A stretch of 52,415 nt of DNA from Zelonia costaricensis. Lineage: Eukaryota; Euglenozoa; Kinetoplastea; Trypanosomatida; Trypanosomatidae. Position 1 is the stretch's first letter. Each line of letters begins with the position of its first letter. The notes under the pieces are model-generated. The model was not told the origin of the DNA and ran no database searches. It was given only the letters and a program-made list of their open reading frames with translations. Below are positions 37,640 to 47,380 of this stretch, in pieces. The DNA is taken from assembly GCA_030849075.1 (NCBI GenBank), contig JASAOO010003389.1, forward strand, positions 1 to 52,415, given 5' to 3'. The translations under genes were made by a program, and so were the position numbers.

Positions 37640-40600
37640 ATGCAGGTGCCCGCCCTTAGACCTGTCGTCCTCACCTCCCCCGGCGCCACGAGCCCCATCG
37701 CCGCCAACACGCACAGCGCTGCTGCAGCTGCGGCGGCAGGGGCGGCGCCGCTGACGGGGCCTGGGCCAAGTCGAACACCACCGCCGCCCTTCCCCGGCGT
37801 CAGCGCGAACGACCCGTACGGCGACGACGACCGGGATGCGAGCCAGTACTCGTACGAAGAGGTCGACGACGGCGATCTCGCGGAGGACTACGCGTATGAG
37901 GAGGTGGAGGACGACGGACCGGAGGTCGGCGGTGCGGCTGCTGCCGGCGCCGCCGCCGCTGCGGCCGGGTTGACATCCCCGGGAACGTCCTCCTGGGGAC
38001 GGCGCCTGGAGCTGGAGGCTCCGCAGCTCACGCTGCCGCCACCGCCGCCGCCGGCGCATCCCGCACCAGCGCACGTGCACGCGTTGCCGATGTCCGGTTC
38101 GACCCTGGCAGATGCCGCCGCCGCCGCCGCTGCAGCGCCACCGCCCATCACGCCGCTCTTCTCGCCTCCTACAGCGGACGCACCGGCGGGTAATCAAGTC
38201 GGTACCGTACACGTGGCGGTGCCGATGTCGCTGCCAGAGCCGCCGCACCCCCGCGGCCCGACCGGGGCCGCGGGGGGGCCCTCATCCGCAGCGCCAGGAG
38301 GAAGGGCGTCGCACGACGCGGCGTGGTGCTGCTGCAGCTGCAGCCGCGCAGACCCCAGCGCGGGGGTCGCGGCGAAGCAGCTTGGCACCCAAGCCAGCGC
38401 CAGCCCGCGCGCTCGCGCAGATGTGTGCGGCACGGACTGCTGCGGCTGCTGCTTCGGCGAGGAGGGGGCCGCGCGTGGCTGCTGGCACGCCGCGCTGCGT
38501 CGCACAGGCGTGGCGCTGCTGAGCTCGACGTCGCAGACGGCGCCGGGCTTCGTGCTGGCTCTTATTGGGGTCGTCACCGGGGTGCTCCTCTTCCTGCCGT
38601 GGTCGGCCAACCCCGTGCACATCGTATTCATGGTGCTGTCTGCCGTGATAGGGTGTGTGTGCGGCTTGGTGTACTGGCTCGCCGAGCGGCGGTGGCACCG
38701 CCGCGGCGGCCGCCTCAGCGCCGGGGCGGGCTGGACGATGGACTCGCCCACGAGCGCTACGGCGCCGCGCTACCGCGACTACGACGCAGACGGCGTCGGC
38801 GATCGCAGCAGCGACGCGGTGGTGGACGAGGACTGCTGCGGGTGCTGCGCTAGTCGCTTCATCGATCGCCAGCACTTCCGCGTCGTGCTGCCGGCGGTGG
38901 AGCTCCTTCTCCTTGGCGTGCTTGTTCTCGTCTCGCCGCAGGTGATGGCGACGTGGACGGCGACCGCTGACGCGCCCACTTCGCTGTCGCTGTGGCGACG
39001 TGAGGGGGACGCGATTCTTGCGCGCCGCAGTGTCGATGACGGGCAGCACTACGGCGCCACCCTGTACCCGCTGGAGGTGGTGTGGAAGGCCTGCGTACTG
39101 CACGCCTGGCTCGGCAGCGGCTTTGCGCTTCCGCTGTTGTGGTGGCTGCTGGTTGGGCTGGTGCACATGGCGGTGCTACTTGCCCAGTGCCAGCACGCCG
39201 GGCCCGGCACCTTGCTGACCCTCGTCGTGTGGATGAGCGTGCCGCTGCTGTGCTGCCTCTTCGCCGTGTTCGTCGCCACGCCCCGCCCTGCCAGCGGTGG
39301 CGCGCTTGCCGCGGCGGCGGCGCCCGCAGCTGGGGCCCCGAGCGGCGCGCAGCTGCTGCTGCAAGACGTGCACGCCAAGCCACGGCACTCAGCCAACGCG
39401 ACACCTGCGCCGGGTGCGTCACGGCCACAAGGTGGGCTGGGCTTCAACTACGACCCCGCGGCTGTGCGGCGCCCATCGTTGTCGTACTCCTCCCCGTCCG
39501 CAACTGCCGTCGCGGCGATGCCGTACGCGGGCACGCCGTACCCGGTAGCGTCAGCGCCCCCCCTGCCGCTGCCACAGGCGCCCCCGCCTGCGAGCGTGGT
39601 TCTGCCGCCCCCACCTGTCGCCGCGTACACCGCCGCCACACCGACGCGCAGTCGCGCGGGGTCGCTGGGCACGCGCGGGCACCGCTCCGCCGCAGGCCAC
39701 CCCGGCGGGGCGACCGAGAGGAGCGCTCCCGCTCTCGCGGCACCCCACGTGGGGCTAGGCGTGCTGGTGGGCGGCTACGCGAACCTCGTGCGCGGCCGCG
39801 GCAGTGCCGTGACACCGGTGCGCGCGCACGACTACGCGAGTCGAACCGCTGCGGCGACGGCTGGCAGTGCGGCACCACCGCCAGCCAACTACGGCTTTGC
39901 TGGGGCTGCGGGTGCAGCGCGACACGTGGACCCGCACGTCGTCGACGCCACCGGCTACCCCGACGCCGGCCTCGCGACGCCGCCACGTGACACGCGCGAC
40001 GGCGGCGTGTCCGCTGGCCTCTTCTCGCCGAGCAGCCCGTCCCGTCGCGGACAGCGGGAAGCCGAGGGCAGCGACTACTACGGAGCCGCAGCGGAGCCGA
40101 CTGGGCAGCCAAGCAGCGCGGGCACGCCCGCGGCCTTGTCGCGCGGCGACCTTACCCCGCACCGGCAGCACCTGCCCCCGCCGACCCGCTCCCTCCCGTC
40201 CAGCGTGACGACACGCACGACGCAGCTGGTGCACGGCGCGGCGGTGCCGCCGCAGCGACCGCCGGTGGTGCATCTCGGCGAGGAGCCGCGGGCGTTCAGC
40301 GACGAGGCGCTCGCGCAGGAGGCGGCAGTTCCGTCGTCGCACACGCAGGCGGCGGCTGCTGTGGAGGGGGGTGCGGCGGAACGGGCAAAGGCGAAGGCCC
40401 GGCGCGGCAGCACGGCAGCTCCGCCGGCGCGTGCGTCCGCCCCCACGCCGGTGGGCAAACAGGTACCCGCAACGGCGGCTGTCACCTCCGCCTCCCCCGC
40501 CTTTTCCTCTTCCTCGCTTGAGGACGTGTGTTCGCCGTACCTCGTGCTTGACGCCGCACTCGTGATCATCGACGTGAGCCCGGTGCTGTGCCGCCTGCTG

Positions 40601-43600
40601 GGCACCACCGCCGACGCCCTGCTGTACCGGCGGCTGACCGATGCCCTCGCGTGGCTCGACGTGGTGGAGCGCGAGGTCGTCGTGCACCTCGTCAGCGGGG
40701 CCGCCCAGGCACTGCACCAAAGGACCGCCGGTGCCGCAGCAGGGCCGAGGGCCGCGGCTAAGCAGACGGCGAAGAAGGCGGCAGCGAGGAAGAAGCAGAA
40801 GGGCAGCGCCACCGCACCGCAGCCCCACGGCGACGCTGCCGTTCATCGTGAAGTGCTCGATGCTGGCGCCGTCGCAGAGGGCGCCGTGGTGCGCCGCGTG
40901 ACCCTGCGTGGACGGTGCCCCTTCTATGTCGCCGACTCCACCAGCAGCGCCAGCGGCGGCGGCGTTGCGGCGGGCGGCCGCGATGGGCACCGCCCGACCT
41001 TCGCGATCTGCTTCGACGTGTGGGCTGAGCCGCTCGACGTGCCGCCGCCGCCGCCGGCAGCAGCGAGCGGCTTCTTCCAGCATCGCAAGTCGCCCTCCGC
41101 TGCCTCGCCGGCGGCGACCCCGCCGACTCCGCCACACGTGCTGGTACTGCGCCGCCCGCTGCTGCACGGCGTGTGCGACGCGCTGCCGCTGCCGGTCGCC
41201 CTCGTGCACCCCCGCACCGGCGCGGTGCTGTGCTGGAACCGGTACGCGGCCCACCTGACCGGGCGCAGCGCGTACGACGTGCTCGGCAGCTCGGCGTACG
41301 CCGGTTTCGTGTGCGAGGCGGCCCCCAACGTGCACGCCGCAGCCGTGGCGGGGATGACCACCATGACAAGCCCGGGCGGTTTCTCCAGCTCTGGGCGGCG
41401 CGGCGCCGGTGGTGCGGCGCTTCTCTTCACCGAGGGCAGTGCGCCACCGCAGCCACCGCTGCAGCAGCACCCGCGGCCCTCTGACACGGCGACGCTGTCG
41501 GCCGCGCTGACGACGGCGTCCGTGCCTGGCGGGGAGGTGGCGTCGCACTTCTTCGCGTTCCCACCCATAGCAACCAAGACATCAGCGGCATCGTCGCCCA
41601 TGGGCGACGCCCACCATCCTCCGCCGCCGCCGCCGCTCGCGTCCCCGCACCCCACGCGCTACCTGGAGCGAGGCAGCCCCGGTTATGCCGACCACATCTC
41701 GCCAGGGCCGCACGTCGCGGAAGATGGCCAGGCCGGTGCGGCCGCTGCTGCAGCGGCGCTGCGCCGCGGGGAGGCACCGCTGCTAGGCTTCTTCCACACA
41801 CCCTGCACGCACGCGGCCGCGGCGGTGGCGGGGGGCGACCTGGCTGTCTCTGGCTACAACGCGTGGTGCGGGCAGCCAAGCAGCGCGTCGACAGCGGGGG
41901 CAGCTGCGGCGTACTGGTCATCCTCGCCGCAGCTGCCGGCCGCGTCCTTCGGCCGGAGTGCTGCCGCTGCTGTTACTACGGCTGCCGCGGGTGACGTCGG
42001 CGGTAGCGGAGGCGCCGGCATTGGACGCGGTGGCGCGCTCTCGTCGCGGTCTGTAGCGTCCTCGCAGTCCCCAGCGTACGCCGGCCCGTCGGATGCGCGG
42101 CTAGGCGCACAAGGCCGGAGTGCCGGCGGCGGTGCTGGTCCGGCTGCGGCCGCGGGCCGTCGCATGCCACCGCCGCCGCCTCCTCCGCCGCTGTCGGAGT
42201 GGACGCGGCGCGGCAGCGCCGAGGCGGACCCGCAGACGCACCGCGCTCGATGCGACAGCGGAGGCCCGTCCGCGGCGGCAGGCGGCGCTGCGGCCGCGTC
42301 CACCGGCAGCGCCACCCCCGATGAGAGCGCGACCCCTGCGCGCCGCGGCTCCCCGGTGACGGTGCGCGGCCTGCTCTTCCGCGCAACGCTGCGCCCGCTG
42401 CGGGGCCTGCTGTGCAGCGAGGAGGCCGGCGCGGTGGAGAACTACCTCGGCGGCCCACTTGCCCCGACCACATCGTCGCCTGCTGGCCGCTCCGCGGGGT
42501 TCGCCGCTGGCGGAGGTGGCGACGCGGAGAGCGACCTAGCTCAAGGCCGACCCCACCAGTCCGCCACCACCGCGCCGCCGCCACCGCGCACACCGCACGG
42601 CGCCGCCACCACCGTCGCTGCGGGAAACACCAACACCAACGACGACGATGATGGCGGCGAGGCGGTGCTGTCAGAGCGGCATCGGGAGCGGCTGCGTCTG
42701 CACAATCGCACGCCGCCGCAGGGCCGCGCTGTGTTGGATGGCGGCGGCGACGACGACGCCGACGGAGACCTCGGCGCGCGTGACGACGTGGACGGCGCGT
42801 ACTTCGACGCGGACGACTTCCCAGCTGCGGTGGCGGCAGCGGGGTGCGCCGGCGGCTTGGCACCCGCCGCCACGCTCGACCAGCTCTTCGCGGCGAGGTC
42901 GGTGCACGCGCGGTGGTCCGCCGCCGGCGACCCCGCGGCGTCCGGCTTGAGTGAGTCCGCGGTTACGGCAACAGCGGCGGCGGCAGCGACGGCGGCGCTC
43001 CTGACCACGGAGCTGCTGCCGCACTACTCCCTTCGCCTCGCCCTCGAAGACCTCGCCGCGAGCGACGCGCCGCTGTTGCTGACGCTGTCGGAGCCACCCG
43101 TATATGCGACAACGTGCGCGAGTGCGGAGGCGTTGCTGCAGGAGCGGCGCGCGTGCCACCGACGTGTGAGCAGCGTGGCGCTGGACGAGCGGGGCTACTC
43201 CGGCGCACGTGACGGTGTCGACCACGTTAACGGCGGCTTCGCGAGCACGCCCGAGAGCTACCTGGGCACGCCTGCCTCCCACCAGCGATCGCCCGTGCTG
43301 CACCAGCAGCATCCGCAGGTGCCGGCGCTGTGGGGCGAGGGGTCGGCAAGCCTCCAGTACGTGGCCTCGGTGAAGAGCGCCGTGGAGGCGTACCGGCAGA
43401 GCATCGAGGACGACCCCAGCGGCTACACCGACGTGCTGGGCCTCATGTCCGCCAGCGCGACCCCCGCTGCTGTGTCTATGCCTGGCAGACGCACGGCCGA
43501 AGCCGCAACAGCAGCTGCGGCCGCGGCGCCGGTCGTGACGCAGGACGCGGCGCGGCAGCTGCGGCTGCTCAAGCTGCTCTCCGACCAGCTTCTGCAGGCC

Positions 43601-46600
43601 ACCGCGGCGTACAACCGAACGTTTCAGGCCACGGGCTCGGCGACACGCCCGTTCCTGGGCGGAAGCCTGAGCGGCGCCGCCGCTGTTGCTGCTGCTGGTG
43701 GTGGTGTTGGTGGGACGCGCGGTGGTGGCGGTGGCGCAGAGGGCGGGGGCGGGCGCATCTCGCCGTCGCCCTCCACGCCCCTCCTCACGCTCGGCACGCT
43801 GGCGGCCCCGGTGCCGGTCGAGCCCTTCGCGACAGCGGCCCCCGGCGCGCCGCGGTACGACTATCACAGCGCCGTGCGCGGGGACGCGAGCTATGCGGCG
43901 GCGGCGGCGAGCGCTGGCACGCAGCCCCCGCCGCCACCGCCGCCTCCGCTCGCGGCCGTGACGGTGGAGAGGACGCTGTCTTCACCGGCTGCCTCGGCAG
44001 AGCGCGGAGGGGGCCGGCCGTGTGTCGACGGCGCTGCCGCCCAAGCGCACAACATACCCACGGCGACGGGCAGCGCGGCGGCCGCGGCGCACCGCTGGCA
44101 CCGTGGCGAGCCAGTCTCGCACGCTGGCACCGGCGCGCACACCGGTATCTACCGCGACCCCAGCGCGAACTCCGCCTCGCTCGCCTCCGAGGACGCCGCC
44201 TCGCCGGCCCCGCCACCGCCTGCGACGGCAGCCGTGCCCCACACCTCCGCGCGGCGCCCTGGTGGCAAGGACGGCGCTGCGGCTCCGCGCAGCAGTATCA
44301 GCGGGAGTGTGATCAGCTCCGTGGACCCTATCCTGGACGGCGGTCCCTCCCCGGTCAAGACGCGGCCGCGCGCCACGTCGGCCACCACGCCGAACGCGAG
44401 CATGCTGACGGGGAGCGGCGCCGTGCTGCTCGGTGTGCACGGCGTTGTCGGAGGCGAGGGCGGCGGAGGCGGTGGTGGAGGCGCCGGTCGCCAGGCCACG
44501 GGTGCGTCGCACACCTCGCTGCTCGCGGGGCCGGCGGCGGTGGTGGTGACTCCCCGCCCCGTCGACGGCGCCGCCGCCCAGGACGCGGCGACCCCGGAAA
44601 CGGAGTACGACTCGCCGCCGCCGCGCTATGAGACGGTGGTGGGCAGCGGCCGCGGCGGGCGCGGCAGCGCGAGTGAGGAGAGCGCCGCTGCCGCGCCCGC
44701 CGCTGCCGCCGCCGCGCAGGTGGGTGAGGGCAGCGCGCCGAGTCGGTCCGCCACCTCGCCGCGCTTCCACGGCAGCCGGCTGCTGAGCCCGTCGCTGGCC
44801 GCGGCGGAGGTGATGGAACTGGAGACGAGCTACAGCGCAGACAACAGGGTCACGGTGCACCGCCAGCACAGCGGCCGTCACCCGCGGCCCGGCCTCAGCA
44901 ACACCGGCGGCGTCGTCGAGGCGGTGCTCAGCGGTCGCGAGCGCGTCGCCTCCCCGCGGCGGCGCTCCAGCGGTCCGGCCTACGACGCCGAGAGCTCGCT
45001 GGACGTGGCCGGCAATGGTGCGAGTGGCGCCCCCAACGCCAGCGGCAGCTTTGGCGAGCTGCCGCAACCCAGCGCGTTGATGCCGACGAGCAACAGCGCC
45101 TCCCCACCCGCGATGGGCGGCGGCGGCGGGCCCGGGACCAGCTCCTCCTCTCCGCACCCGGCGAGACCAGCGAGCGGCAGCAACGCCGGTGCGGCTGCCG
45201 CTACTACGGCGGCGCGCTCGACGCCGCGGCGCCGCGCGGGTGACAGCGCGGTGTGGGCCGTGCTGGTCTCGCGTGACGAGGCCACGATCCCGTCGTGCCG
45301 CATCAGCGTCCCGCTTGGCGAGGAGTACCGCCTTGGCCGCAGCAGCAAGTGCACGGCTGTGGTGCTGGACAGCTTCGTGAGCAGCACGCAGTTCTCAATT
45401 GTGCGCACCGTCTCGGCGTCCACGACGGCGCAGGACTTGCAGTCACCCGGTGGCAGCGGCCGCGGGGAGCGCGGGGGCGGTGGGCGCCGCACCCGCACCT
45501 TCACTGTCACGCTGTATGACCGCAGCGCGAACGGCACGTACGTGAACGTGAAGAAGCTCGGCAAGGACAAGAGCTGTGTGCTGCGCGATCGCGCCCTCAT
45601 CACCTTCCGGCTCAGCACCTCGCAGTTCTTCCTGGGCTTTGTCTTCATGCTCACCGACGAGCACGGCGTGCCCCTGGACGGCGGGGACGGCGGGGGCGGG
45701 CTGGGCGGCAGCGCGCTGCGTGGCCTCCTCGACTCGCATCTCTCGCCCCGCCCCCTCACCGGGCGGCGCAGCAACGCGGCGTCGGTCACGGCGGCGGCGG
45801 CGATGAGCCTGAAGGAAAGCAGTGGCAGCCAGGCCACGCTGATGGCCTCACCAGGGGGGACGTCCGTGGCGGCCGCGCGGCGCAACACGCCGCGTCAGCT
45901 GTCCACCCCCGACGACGCCAGCCTCGCCAGCGGAACCCCAACCGGGTCGCGGCGTGCGGGGGCCGGTGGCGGCCTGGGCGGAGGTGTGATGCGCAGCAGT
46001 CGCACCACCAGCGGCAGCCGCCATGCCCACCGTGAAACCATCGAATGGAAGATCGGGGAGGAGATGCTGGGCAAGGGCGGCAACGCGGAGGTGTACCTCG
46101 GCATCAACCTCACGAACGGGCAGCTCATCGCGGTGAAGCGCGTGCGGCTGCCGACCTTCGCGCACCGCACCGACGCGGAGCAGGACCCTGAGGCAAGGGC
46201 GCTGCTGCAGCAGTACCGCTCGCTGCAGGAGGAGATCAACGTGCTGTCCAAGGCGACGCACCCGAACATCGTGCAGTACTATGGCTCCTCGCAGAACAGC
46301 ACGTACTTCAACATTCTTCTCGAGTTCGTGCCGGGCGGGTCGCTGCGGCACCTCCTCGACAACTTCGGCGCCCTCAGCCCGGGTGTCATCCTCTCCTACC
46401 TGCACCAGGCGCTGGAGGGGCTCGCATATCTGCACCGGCACAACATCGTCCACAGCGACCTCAAGACGGCGAACATCCTCATCACGGAGAAGGGCAAGGT
46501 GAAACTCACCGACTTTGGCACGGCGCGGCTGCTGAACCGCCCACACGCCACGGCGGCCGCAGCCGCCGTCGCCGCGGCCGCGGCCGCCCGCGGCACGGAT

Positions 46601-47380
46601 GCGCACAGCGGGACGGCGTCGGGGCCGGGCAACGAAGACGCGGTCTCGGTCGGTGCGGGCGGCACGCTGCACGTCGCGGGCACCCTCCGCTGGATGGACC
46701 CTGCGCTCTTCCACAACGCGCTCTCGTGCGGCGACGACAACAACGATGGCGGTGGCGTTGGTGGTGCGGCGGGGGACGGGTCGACGAAGCTTGGCGGCCC
46801 GACCAAGGCGGGCGACATCTGGTCTGTGGGCTGCACGATGATCGAGATGATGTCGGGCGAGGCGCCGTGGTTCGAGTACGACTTCCAAAGCGAGGACCAG
46901 ATTGTGAACCTGCTCACCTACACGACCGAGCCGCCGGAGATTCCGGAGTGCGCGGAGTGCCCGGACCTCGTGGCGGTTGCGCAGCGCTGCCTGCACATGA
47001 ACCCCGCGCGGCGCCCGACCTGTGAGGAGCTGCTGCGCATCGTCGAGGAGGCCACAGCGCGGCTGCAGGCGCAGTCCATGAGCCCCTCCGCGAGTCCCTC
47101 ACGCGAGGTGTCGCAGCAGCCGCCACCACCGCCACCACCACTCCCGCAGCAGCAGCCGCCAACGCCGACGTTGTCTGGCTCGGCGACCACGGCCGTGGTT
47201 CGCTCCAACAGCACCACGATGGGTCCTCTCGCCGGCTCTGGCGCAGCGGCAAGCGCGGCGTTCGGTAACCCACCCGCCGCGCTTGCCGCCCCGTCGTCGT
47301 CGGTTCACGGCGGTGGTGGCGAGGCGGGCAGCTCCGCGGCCACGTCCGTGCGCTGCGCCGGCTCCTCCACCGCGCTGTAA
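37640..47380 (+). CDS. Membrane-anchored PAS-PAS-FHA MAP3K/STE11-like protein kinase, 3246 aa
   Basis: Probable membrane signalling kinase. Order: an acidic repeat with two YEEV(D/E)DD units (about 70-95); Cys clusters (CCCSCS, CCGCCFG, later CCGCC); five hydrophobic segments at about 303-320, 327-347, 414-435, 496-516 and 524-547; and a PAS-like module at about 960-1132 (YLVLDAALVIIDVSPVLCRL). A second PAS-like module starts at 1183 (LPVALVHPRTGAVLCWNRYA), its last strands displaced to about 1575-1595. After a long disordered region comes an FHA domain at about 2537-2677 (G2566-R-S, N2631-G-T; the usual His is Q2584). The kinase spans about 2801-3140: glycine loop G2811/G2813, K2833, H2938-S-D-L-K, D2958-F-G, then LRWMDPALF and DIWSVGC. 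All catalytic residues are present, but the HRD Arg is Ser and a long Ala-rich insert fills the activation segment. The start is the first ATG after the acceptor. Confidence 0.9.
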   Translation: MQVPALRPVVLTSPGATSPIAANTHSAAAAAAAGAAPLTGPGPSRTPPPPFPGVSANDPYGDDDRDASQYSYEEVDDGDLAEDYAYEEVEDDGPEVGGAAAAGAAAAAAGLTSPGTSSWGRRLELEAPQLTLPPPPPPAHPAPAHVHALPMSGSTLADAAAAAAAAPPPITPLFSPPTADAPAGNQVGTVHVAVPMSLPEPPHPRGPTGAAGGPSSAAPGGRASHDAAWCCCSCSRADPSAGVAAKQLGTQASASPRARADVCGTDCCGCCFGEEGAARGCWHAALRRTGVALLSSTSQTAPGFVLALIGVVTGVLLFLPWSANPVHIVFMVLSAVIGCVCGLVYWLAERRWHRRGGRLSAGAGWTMDSPTSATAPRYRDYDADGVGDRSSDAVVDEDCCGCCASRFIDRQHFRVVLPAVELLLLGVLVLVSPQVMATWTATADAPTSLSLWRREGDAILARRSVDDGQHYGATLYPLEVVWKACVLHAWLGSGFALPLLWWLLVGLVHMAVLLAQCQHAGPGTLLTLVVWMSVPLLCCLFAVFVATPRPASGGALAAAAAPAAGAPSGAQLLLQDVHAKPRHSANATPAPGASRPQGGLGFNYDPAAVRRPSLSYSSPSATAVAAMPYAGTPYPVASAPPLPLPQAPPPASVVLPPPPVAAYTAATPTRSRAGSLGTRGHRSAAGHPGGATERSAPALAAPHVGLGVLVGGYANLVRGRGSAVTPVRAHDYASRTAAATAGSAAPPPANYGFAGAAGAARHVDPHVVDATGYPDAGLATPPRDTRDGGVSAGLFSPSSPSRRGQREAEGSDYYGAAAEPTGQPSSAGTPAALSRGDLTPHRQHLPPPTRSLPSSVTTRTTQLVHGAAVPPQRPPVVHLGEEPRAFSDEALAQEAAVPSSHTQAAAAVEGGAAERAKAKARRGSTAAPPARASAPTPVGKQVPATAAVTSASPAFSSSSLEDVCSPYLVLDAALVIIDVSPVLCRLLGTTADALLYRRLTDALAWLDVVEREVVVHLVSGAAQALHQRTAGAAAGPRAAAKQTAKKAAARKKQKGSATAPQPHGDAAVHREVLDAGAVAEGAVVRRVTLRGRCPFYVADSTSSASGGGVAAGGRDGHRPTFAICFDVWAEPLDVPPPPPAAASGFFQHRKSPSAASPAATPPTPPHVLVLRRPLLHGVCDALPLPVALVHPRTGAVLCWNRYAAHLTGRSAYDVLGSSAYAGFVCEAAPNVHAAAVAGMTTMTSPGGFSSSGRRGAGGAALLFTEGSAPPQPPLQQHPRPSDTATLSAALTTASVPGGEVASHFFAFPPIATKTSAASSPMGDAHHPPPPPPLASPHPTRYLERGSPGYADHISPGPHVAEDGQAGAAAAAAALRRGEAPLLGFFHTPCTHAAAAVAGGDLAVSGYNAWCGQPSSASTAGAAAAYWSSSPQLPAASFGRSAAAAVTTAAAGDVGGSGGAGIGRGGALSSRSVASSQSPAYAGPSDARLGAQGRSAGGGAGPAAAAGRRMPPPPPPPPLSEWTRRGSAEADPQTHRARCDSGGPSAAAGGAAAASTGSATPDESATPARRGSPVTVRGLLFRATLRPLRGLLCSEEAGAVENYLGGPLAPTTSSPAGRSAGFAAGGGGDAESDLAQGRPHQSATTAPPPPRTPHGAATTVAAGNTNTNDDDDGGEAVLSERHRERLRLHNRTPPQGRAVLDGGGDDDADGDLGARDDVDGAYFDADDFPAAVAAAGCAGGLAPAATLDQLFAARSVHARWSAAGDPAASGLSESAVTATAAAAATAALLTTELLPHYSLRLALEDLAASDAPLLLTLSEPPVYATTCASAEALLQERRACHRRVSSVALDERGYSGARDGVDHVNGGFASTPESYLGTPASHQRSPVLHQQHPQVPALWGEGSASLQYVASVKSAVEAYRQSIEDDPSGYTDVLGLMSASATPAAVSMPGRRTAEAATAAAAAAPVVTQDAARQLRLLKLLSDQLLQATAAYNRTFQATGSATRPFLGGSLSGAAAVAAAGGGVGGTRGGGGGAEGGGGRISPSPSTPLLTLGTLAAPVPVEPFATAAPGAPRYDYHSAVRGDASYAAAAASAGTQPPPPPPPPLAAVTVERTLSSPAASAERGGGRPCVDGAAAQAHNIPTATGSAAAAAHRWHRGEPVSHAGTGAHTGIYRDPSANSASLASEDAASPAPPPPATAAVPHTSARRPGGKDGAAAPRSSISGSVISSVDPILDGGPSPVKTRPRATSATTPNASMLTGSGAVLLGVHGVVGGEGGGGGGGGAGRQATGASHTSLLAGPAAVVVTPRPVDGAAAQDAATPETEYDSPPPRYETVVGSGRGGRGSASEESAAAAPAAAAAAQVGEGSAPSRSATSPRFHGSRLLSPSLAAAEVMELETSYSADNRVTVHRQHSGRHPRPGLSNTGGVVEAVLSGRERVASPRRRSSGPAYDAESSLDVAGNGASGAPNASGSFGELPQPSALMPTSNSASPPAMGGGGGPGTSSSSPHPARPASGSNAGAAAATTAARSTPRRRAGDSAVWAVLVSRDEATIPSCRISVPLGEEYRLGRSSKCTAVVLDSFVSSTQFSIVRTVSASTTAQDLQSPGGSGRGERGGGGRRTRTFTVTLYDRSANGTYVNVKKLGKDKSCVLRDRALITFRLSTSQFFLGFVFMLTDEHGVPLDGGDGGGGLGGSALRGLLDSHLSPRPLTGRRSNAASVTAAAAMSLKESSGSQATLMASPGGTSVAAARRNTPRQLSTPDDASLASGTPTGSRRAGAGGGLGGGVMRSSRTTSGSRHAHRETIEWKIGEEMLGKGGNAEVYLGINLTNGQLIAVKRVRLPTFAHRTDAEQDPEARALLQQYRSLQEEINVLSKATHPNIVQYYGSSQNSTYFNILLEFVPGGSLRHLLDNFGALSPGVILSYLHQALEGLAYLHRHNIVHSDLKTANILITEKGKVKLTDFGTARLLNRPHATAAAAAVAAAAAARGTDAHSGTASGPGNEDAVSVGAGGTLHVAGTLRWMDPALFHNALSCGDDNNDGGGVGGAAGDGSTKLGGPTKAGDIWSVGCTMIEMMSGEAPWFEYDFQSEDQIVNLLTYTTEPPEIPECAECPDLVAVAQRCLHMNPARRPTCEELLRIVEEATARLQAQSMSPSASPSREVSQQPPPPPPPLPQQQPPTPTLSGSATTAVVRSNSTTMGPLAGSGAAASAAFGNPPAALAAPSSSVHGGGGEAGSSAATSVRCAGSSTAL

